A stretch of DNA of 6,547 nt from an uncultured Stomatobaculum sp. (GTDB taxonomy: Bacteria > Bacillota > Clostridia > Lachnospirales > Lachnospiraceae). Both the position numbers and the translations under genes were made by a program. This document shows, one piece after another, positions 3,801 through 6,547 of this stretch. The notes beneath the pieces are model-generated. The model was not told the origin of the DNA. It worked only from the letters and a program-made list of their open reading frames with translations, and did not search any database. Numbering within the stretch: position 1 is the first letter of the stretch; each line of letters starts with the position of its first letter. The DNA is taken from the NCBI RefSeq assembly GCF_937924975.1, contig NZ_CALEYG010000042.1:1-6547 (forward strand). Direction: 5' to 3'.

Positions 3801-6547
3801 TGCCGAACCAGGATGTGAAAATCGAGATTTATCTCGAACCGGACGGCACCGGTGTCCCGTTTGTGATGAGCTTCCGGGATGCGGACAGTCTGGATCCCGC
3901 ACTGCAGGTCTTAAAACCGCAGCAGATTTCGAACCGGCCGATCGGCGCCGCGCTCACCGAGACCTTCCCGCAGATTTACGGCTATCGCTATAGCGCGACG
4001 GAGCCTGGTTTTAGCGATGCGCCTGTGGGGAGCGGCACTGTCAGCGTGAGCGGCAATGCGCAGAGCTATACGACGACCATGCCGGGCGGCGAACTGGACC
4101 TGAATCTCGACTATCACCGCGACAGCAGTCAGTGGGTGAAACTCAGCTACCTGCCAGGTGCACACGGCAGCCTCACGACGACGGGGGCTTCGGTGGATGT
4201 AAAGACCGACGCGGCCGGGCAGCTCTACGCGGAAGTACTCCGCGCCGGAAGCACGGCGACCGAGGGCTACACCTTTGCGGACATCAAGGCAAAGCGGCTG
4301 GTGCCGGTTGTCACGGTCAGCGAGAGTCCCTACTACGACTTTGCGGGTTGGATTGTGAACGACAACGGCAACGGAATGCTCGACGCAGGCGAAACACTTG
4401 CGGCCGACACCGACAGGTTTACGGCCGATACGGTGCTCACGGCGTACTACCGGGAGAATCCGGCCTACTGGATTGATGTCGCGATTGCGCCTTATGACAG
4501 CAACACGCTGCCGGTGCCGGGCATGCGCCTGCAGTACCATGTCAAGAAGGACAGTCTCTTCGGTAGCATCCGGGCGAGCGCCGACGCCGCGTTTACCGGC
4601 ATCGCGAACTATGTGCGCGAGGACTGGTATACGGGCAACGGCAGCAAGGCGGATACCTCGACAGTCCTGCAAGACGGTGAAACCTATCGGCTCAGATATG
4701 TGAAGAATCCGATTGTCTTCGGCCTTCCGGCGCAGGATGTGGATGCGGTCGGCGGCCTGCTCTCCGACAATACGGGGCGCGTGACGGTCTTTGACACCAA
4801 GCCCGGCTATCAGTACATTCTGACCGATCCTTCGGGCGCGGTGCTCGACATTGTGCCGGGTTCGATTGCGGGGCGCAGTTACTTTGACAACCGGATACCG
4901 GGTGAACAGCTTGTGGTCTATGAGGCGACGGGAGATGTCACCGTGCAGCCGGGCGATGCGATTGCGACCGTCATCGCGGCACATCCGGCGTCGCCGCACG
5001 CAAAGGTCGGACCGGGACACCCGGTCAGCATCCCGCTGCCGAATCAGAATCCGGATCCGGAGGCGGTTGAGACGCCGAAGTTCATGATTCAGACCTATGA
5101 GGGTGAGATTCAGACCATTGCGGCGCGGGCGGTCAACGGAACCTTTGACAGCGACGCGCACGCGGGCGAGACCGTGGAACTGAACGCGCCGCTTGTCAAC
5201 GCCGCGGGGGCGGCATTCAAGGGGTGGCGTGTCGTCGCGGGGTATATCCCGGATGTGACGTTCCAACCGGGACAGGCGGCCGTAACCTTTACGATGCCGG
5301 CGAGTAACCTCGTGCTGGAAGCAGAGTATGAGGCAGGGCCGGGCACGGATGCCGCAGTCTCGGACGAAAGCCGCAACGCGGCAAAGGGCGAGTTTTCGCT
5401 GGTGCCGGACGAGAAGGCGAGACTGTCTGCGCTGCTCACCACGCCGGAGGACCGCGTCCTCTCGGGCGTGAACGGCGCGAAGGTCGAATATCGCACGGTC
5501 TACAGCAAGAGAGAGGTGCCGCAGACCGCATCAAACGCGTTAAAGACTGTCAGCATTGCGGGCACGCAGCATCCGGACGCTTATACGGCGGCCTTTGAGC
5601 TGAAAACCGATATCGAGCGCTATGTGGACGGCAGAAAAGTCAACGCGACACCCTCGAATGCAACCTTTGAGACCTATGTGCAGCTCGAAACCAAGGACAA
5701 CGATATGCTCGACTATGAGCTCTTCGAGGAGCAGCCGAGCGGCGGCTATGTCGGTGTTGCGCTGCAGACCTTGTCCGGCAGCGTCGAGGAAAACGGCGGA
5801 TTGTTCCATTTCACCGCGAAGGCGGGTGTCCGCTACTACCTCGTTTACTCGAAGGCATATCGCCTGACCTTCCTCAATGAGGCGCCGAATGCGGTGCAGC
5901 CGCGCTATCGCTTCAAGGTGCGGCGCGGAGAAACGGCGGAGGACAGCGACTATGCGGGCAGCGATGCGCTCGGCGGTCTCGTTGCGCCGGATCCTTATGC
6001 GGTCGATGCCGACGGCGTCGAGTATCGTCTGCACGCAGACCCGGTCTGGAGCAGGCGGAATGACCGCTACCAGGGCTTTGATCTCGGTACGCCGGTGCGA
6101 AAGCCTCTCACGCTCTACGCGTATTATGAAAACAACCGCGCGGAGCTGAACGATACCAGACGGCAGCTCGACGAGGCAACCCGCCGCGCAATCCGCATTG
6201 CGGACGACTTCTTCTTAAAGCGGCAGGAGACCGCAGACCTCGTGAACGGCGTGCACGGCGTCGCGGGCAGACCGGAGCTCTACGGCATCCGAGATGCGCT
6301 GGCAGTGCTAGAGCGGACAGCGCCGCGCGCAAGTCTCGCGGAGCTGCAGGCGGCTCTCAACTCGATTCTGCAGACGCTTGCGCAGTACGACGATATTTTA
6401 AATCCGCGCTACCGGCACTATAACGCGCAGCAGAATAACAACCTGTCGGGCGGCAGCAGCGGCGGCGGCGGCCGGGGCAACGGCGGTCGCAGCGGCGGCA
6501 GTAGCGCCGACGGCGGAAGCGCCCGGTTCAATACGGCCGGCAGTCCG
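725..6547 (+). CDS. Very large secreted multidomain surface protein (adhesin-like: beta-helix plus MP-motif/InlB-Flg_new-type repeats), 3' end outside the window
   Basis: One frame stays open for 1941 codons to the window edge, so the full protein is larger. Domains by residue from ATG 725: signal peptide 1-33; unassigned beta-type region 34-376; parallel beta-helix starting YVSSGGNDGNSGT at 377 and running to about 660; beta-repeat units ending in MP motifs at M745, M918, M1026 and M1119; Flg_new-like domain about 1138-1242 with an EF-hand-like loop; unassigned beta region 1243-1459; divergent InlB-B-like repeat about 1460-1536 (FKGW, FTMPASN); unassigned region to about 1711; a second Flg_new-like stretch about 1712-1802 (ending LTLYAYYEN); charged helices about 1802-1890; Gly/Ser hinge from about 1909. 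I found no cysteine and no enzyme motif. Such proteins act on the cell surface, usually in adhesion to host or neighbouring cells. The gene has its own promoter and is separated from the upstream gene by a terminator. Wall anchoring is probably encoded beyond the window. The reading frame is near certain; the adhesin role is inferred from architecture. It could also be a structural or S-layer-like surface protein. Confidence 0.93.
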   Translation, partial: MRRAGRSALSLGLSAALGLLSVFVPAASLEALAATELQPAVPALPQSGETTNHSMTFSWKVGNDDRELSPALRSSRYNIRGKNADGSEPGITLDSDNGLEGNGIPLYIVMPDTDQGSAPYPKQVDTTTGSGGTGYWPGVAEHDGQGNTYYIAKMGQRASELAGGNVANGANQNLSGAALVAKNGAVETTRFGPSGRYRTIETQVETRVAGRYVYADYYFYGRENLPPGGQKFYAGMAYDLSVNEKLVHIPGYSGVYPSGEGQVKDMISTDRGFYARKSGDIATVNIILDDATLGTSAPGSKWIGKFDRRLQYAFHSGYDTKTHGTYQFNPVAGAGALTGHALADSDLSPAFSWELNLHPGETIHKRVAYSYVEAAIYVSSGGNDGNSGTFDHPVNSFDRALQLAKDKNAVIYFEDDQALTAPLTIDASKVGSSGTLTLASTDIRQNATSVSFGTETKTIAPAAGYSGPLFVNNQGTVPVAIEDLRFANGSGDFMLKNTAGTLSLGAKTVLEGGGSGALGITGGNVEFAASGETGRQYPLTIRNNSAHTDTAVTPTVSEGAVYLGAGGSLTVGGAVQLTGNQNAAGKAENLYLTAGKTVAVSASDPLDASSTIGFTTAVLPTATTDVPVAVNADGALDRFEKDNTAVGIVKKKSGTSIVLHAVMQKLNRSITDLYGLPISGSPVLTTQSSDELVGSNLTVAGLPVALQSFVSGSTRYVFDHAELSVPLGSGAALSATDGTLSNFVMPNDTVNLQYRYRDDMGRIVINGNGGLPGLNSTNGMAGAQTVAPLPTRYGYVIDKLTENADGTGAAVTANAAGQYLLTFVSGIKTYYVQWKPDPSIHYQLYAQYMNGDGSILFHQTAAVPITFQTAFTVGNKLIPGYRLLPDRNLSEVTPTSLKNLVGGVDSNWQANGDYQGIMPNQDVAIAFHYVPGNAESDKANFTMEYHTGTAAAPGGLVPGTAPITVRYLPETQISQSLSLPTGYRVNGSTPFRVVQGGQPSLPTATNHFVSAVRNVDITGTTLTAEMPNQDVKIEIYLEPDGTGVPFVMSFRDADSLDPALQVLKPQQISNRPIGAALTETFPQIYGYRYSATEPGFSDAPVGSGTVSVSGNAQSYTTTMPGGELDLNLDYHRDSSQWVKLSYLPGAHGSLTTTGASVDVKTDAAGQLYAEVLRAGSTATEGYTFADIKAKRLVPVVTVSESPYYDFAGWIVNDNGNGMLDAGETLAADTDRFTADTVLTAYYRENPAYWIDVAIAPYDSNTLPVPGMRLQYHVKKDSLFGSIRASADAAFTGIANYVREDWYTGNGSKADTSTVLQDGETYRLRYVKNPIVFGLPAQDVDAVGGLLSDNTGRVTVFDTKPGYQYILTDPSGAVLDIVPGSIAGRSYFDNRIPGEQLVVYEATGDVTVQPGDAIATVIAAHPASPHAKVGPGHPVSIPLPNQNPDPEAVETPKFMIQTYEGEIQTIAARAVNGTFDSDAHAGETVELNAPLVNAAGAAFKGWRVVAGYIPDVTFQPGQAAVTFTMPASNLVLEAEYEAGPGTDAAVSDESRNAAKGEFSLVPDEKARLSALLTTPEDRVLSGVNGAKVEYRTVYSKREVPQTASNALKTVSIAGTQHPDAYTAAFELKTDIERYVDGRKVNATPSNATFETYVQLETKDNDMLDYELFEEQPSGGYVGVALQTLSGSVEENGGLFHFTAKAGVRYYLVYSKAYRLTFLNEAPNAVQPRYRFKVRRGETAEDSDYAGSDALGGLVAPDPYAVDADGVEYRLHADPVWSRRNDRYQGFDLGTPVRKPLTLYAYYENNRAELNDTRRQLDEATRRAIRIADDFFLKRQETADLVNGVHGVAGRPELYGIRDALAVLERTAPRASLAELQAALNSILQTLAQYDDILNPRYRHYNAQQNNNLSGGSSGGGGRGNGGRSGGSSADGGSARFNTAGSP
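824..1852 (+). other. N-terminal beta-type region of the large surface protein, no family recognised
   Basis: Residues 34-376 follow the signal peptide. The stretch is rich in Gly, Thr, Tyr and Asp, with strand-like alternation (RYVYADYYFYGRENLPPGG, AFSWELNLHPGE) and no obvious internal repeat. The end (SPAFSWELNLHPGETIHKRVAYSY) leads straight into the beta-helix and looks like the last strands of a beta-sandwich. In large surface proteins this position, most distal from the wall, often carries ligand-binding activity, but nothing in the sequence proves binding here. I cannot assign a Pfam family by eye. Confidence 0.55.
1853..2704 (+). other. Right-handed parallel beta-helix domain (pectate-lyase-fold/DUF1565-like start)
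   Basis: Residues 377 to about 660. It opens with YVSSGGNDGNSGTFDHPVNS then a helix-like FDRALQLAKD and VIYFEDD. This is the classic entry to secreted beta-helix proteins (pattern YVs-GnDsNpGT---P--s---Al--A). Short coil-like turns follow: GTLSLGAKTVLEGGG, GALGITGGNVEFAASG, GAVYLGAGGSLTVGGAVQL, ENLYLTAGKTVAVSA. GAVYLGAGGSLTVGG begins at about residue 560 and resembles the repeated rungs of Firmicute adhesin-like proteins. No pectate-lyase catalytic arrangement is evident, so a binding or stalk role is more likely than catalysis. Confidence 0.75.
2717..2992 (+). repeat. Beta-repeat unit 0 ending in the MP motif (M745)
   Basis: About residues 665-756, directly after the beta-helix. It ends NFVMPNDTVNLQYRY, the same closing pattern (MP-N/G-x-D/E-V/L then alternating hydrophobics and a terminal Tyr) seen in the units further on. 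The first part is more divergent than in the other units, so its left boundary is approximate. It is probably a small Ig-like or beta-grasp domain in the stalk. Confidence 0.5.
3242..3511 (+). repeat. Beta-repeat unit A (GYR ... MPNQDV), residues 840-929
   Basis: It starts IHYQLYAQYMNGDG, has GYR at residue 880 and ends MPNQDVAIAFHY (M918). The layout of opening strands, a central GYR, then an MP strand is shared with the next two units and recalls MucBP/InlB-type extracellular beta repeats. The closing 18 bases starting at 3476 are identical to those at 3800 in unit B, which points to duplication or recombination between units. Confidence 0.6.
3542..3832 (+). repeat. Beta-repeat unit B (GYR ... 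MPNQDV), residues 940-1036
   Basis: It starts ANFTMEYHTG, has GYR at residue 982 (PTGYRVNG) and ends MPNQDVKIEIY (M1026). It follows unit A after a short linker (VPGNAESDK). VPGTAPITVRYLPE inside the unit is MucBP-like in feel, but the family match is by eye only. Confidence 0.6.
3860..4114 (+). repeat. Beta-repeat unit C (GYR ... MPGGEL), residues 1046-1130
   Basis: It starts FVMSFRDADS, has GYR at residue 1086 (IYGYRYSA) and ends MPGGELDLNLDY (M1119). It is the most divergent of the three adjacent units: the motif residues NQDV are replaced by GGEL, which keeps the acidic then aliphatic order. It is followed by the Flg_new-like domain. Confidence 0.55.
4136..4450 (+). other. Flg_new/InlB-B-like domain with an EF-hand-like calcium loop, residues 1138-1242
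   Basis: The stretch starts VKLSYLPGAHGSL and ends in the typical order YYDFAGWIV, then DTDRFTADTVLTAYY, matching the 'F-GW ... d-dt-l-AyY' pattern of Listeria-Bacteroides (Flg_new) repeats of Gram-positive surface proteins. Inserted between those strands is NDNGNGMLDAGE (residues 1212-1223). It fits a 12-residue EF-hand loop with N1, N3, N5, G6, L8, D9 and E12 as ligand or spacing positions, so calcium could stiffen the domain. Calcium binding is inferred, not shown. Confidence 0.6.
4451..5101 (+). other. Unassigned beta-rich region of the large surface protein, residues 1243-1459
   Basis: This stretch between the two InlB-like parts has strand-like segments (WIDVAIAPYD, GETYRLRYVKN, GRVTVFDTKPGYQYILTDPSG, EQLVVYEATGDVTVQPGDA) and ends in a Pro/Asn-rich linker (IPLPNQNPDPEAVETPKF). 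I recognise no family and see no catalytic motif. It probably forms one or two further stalk domains. Confidence 0.4.
5102..5332 (+). other. Divergent InlB-B-type repeat, residues 1460-1536
   Basis: The order is a Gly/Asp-rich opening (VNGTFDSDAHAGETVELNAP), then FKGWRVVAGYIPDVTF, then VTFTMPASNLVLEAEYE (M1524). 'F-GW-v-sG', then 'tFtMPasnV-l-A-y', is the hallmark of the divergent InlB B-repeat common in Clostridia surface proteins. Its MP strand is the fifth such motif in this protein and suggests the units around 745-1130 share the same fold family. Confidence 0.75.
5858..6130 (+). other. Second Flg_new-like stretch, residues 1712-1802
   Basis: It starts YRLTFLNEAPNAVQPRYRF, continues with VRRGETAED and closes FDLGTPVRKPLTLYAYYEN. 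The closing 'F-l-TPV-k-lTLYAyY' is typical of the last strand of Flg_new/InlB-type repeats. The centre is diverged (no clear GW, but PVWSRR in its place). It passes directly into the helical segment. Confidence 0.55.
6128..6400 (+). other. Charged helical segment before the hinge, residues about 1802-1892
   Basis: The composition switches from beta-type to strongly helical. ELNDTRRQLDEATRRAIRIA, then a Gly-containing turn (NGVHGVAGRPEL), then IRDALAVLERTAPRASLAEL and LNSILQTLAQYDDI give heptad-like hydrophobic spacing with Arg/Glu/Asp flanks. It may be a small FIVAR-like helical bundle or short coiled coil serving as a spacer between the beta domains and the wall-proximal hinge. Confidence 0.5.
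6443..6547 (+). other. Gly/Ser-rich hinge at the window edge
   Basis: From about residue 1907 the protein becomes LSGGSSGGGGRGNGG and continues in Gly/Ser/Arg to residue 1941. The DNA is GGC/AGC-rich and low in complexity. In Lachnospiraceae surface proteins such hinges normally separate the functional part from C-terminal wall-binding repeats like those of the upstream gene. That module is expected just beyond 6547 but cannot be seen. Confidence 0.6.

Noticed and set aside
3223..3993. Open frame of 256 codons on the plus strand in another frame
   Set aside because: It overlaps the large gene completely on the same strand; the large frame has domain matches on both sides and through this stretch, and this one has none.
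3911..5266. Open frame of 451 codons on the minus strand
   Set aside because: It lies wholly inside the large plus-strand gene, which has clear domains there. The translation is Arg/His/Val/Ile-rich without domain patterns, as expected from the complement of GC-biased codons. No promoter or ribosome site supports it.

Overview
The window looks like chromosomal DNA of a GC-rich Firmicute, most likely a high-GC member of the Lachnospiraceae. This rests on aromatic-rich wall-binding repeats, an extended -10 promoter, AGGAG-type ribosome sites and Clostridia-style surface domains (parallel beta-helix, InlB/Flg_new-type repeats). The genus is an inference from protein style and base composition, not from a marker gene.

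Layout: bases 1-569 hold the 3' end of one gene, the last 188 codons of a protein ending in tryptophan/tyrosine-rich cell-wall-binding repeats. A 155-base AT-rich gap follows. It holds a strong intrinsic terminator (about 591-621) and, ten bases later, a near-consensus extended -10 promoter (632-659). From 725 (ATG) to the right edge at 6547 runs a single uninterrupted reading frame of 1941 codons with no stop in the window, so the gene is truncated at its 3' end. It encodes a very large exported protein. In order it has a Sec signal peptide, an unassigned N-terminal beta-type region of about 340 residues, a parallel beta-helix, a string of beta-repeat units each ending in an 'MP' strand motif, Flg_new/InlB-like domains (one with an EF-hand-like loop), a charged helical segment, and a Gly/Ser-rich hinge at the window edge.

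Both genes encode Gram-positive cell-surface proteins, each apparently transcribed alone because a terminator and a fresh promoter separate them. The first is held on the wall by its C-terminal repeats. The second probably ends, beyond the window, in a similar anchoring module after the Gly/Ser hinge, but that part is not visible. The likely joint role is a surface adhesin locus. I see no RNA genes, CRISPR array, insertion sequence, enzyme active site or defence system here. All bases outside the two coding regions and the 155-base gap are accounted for.
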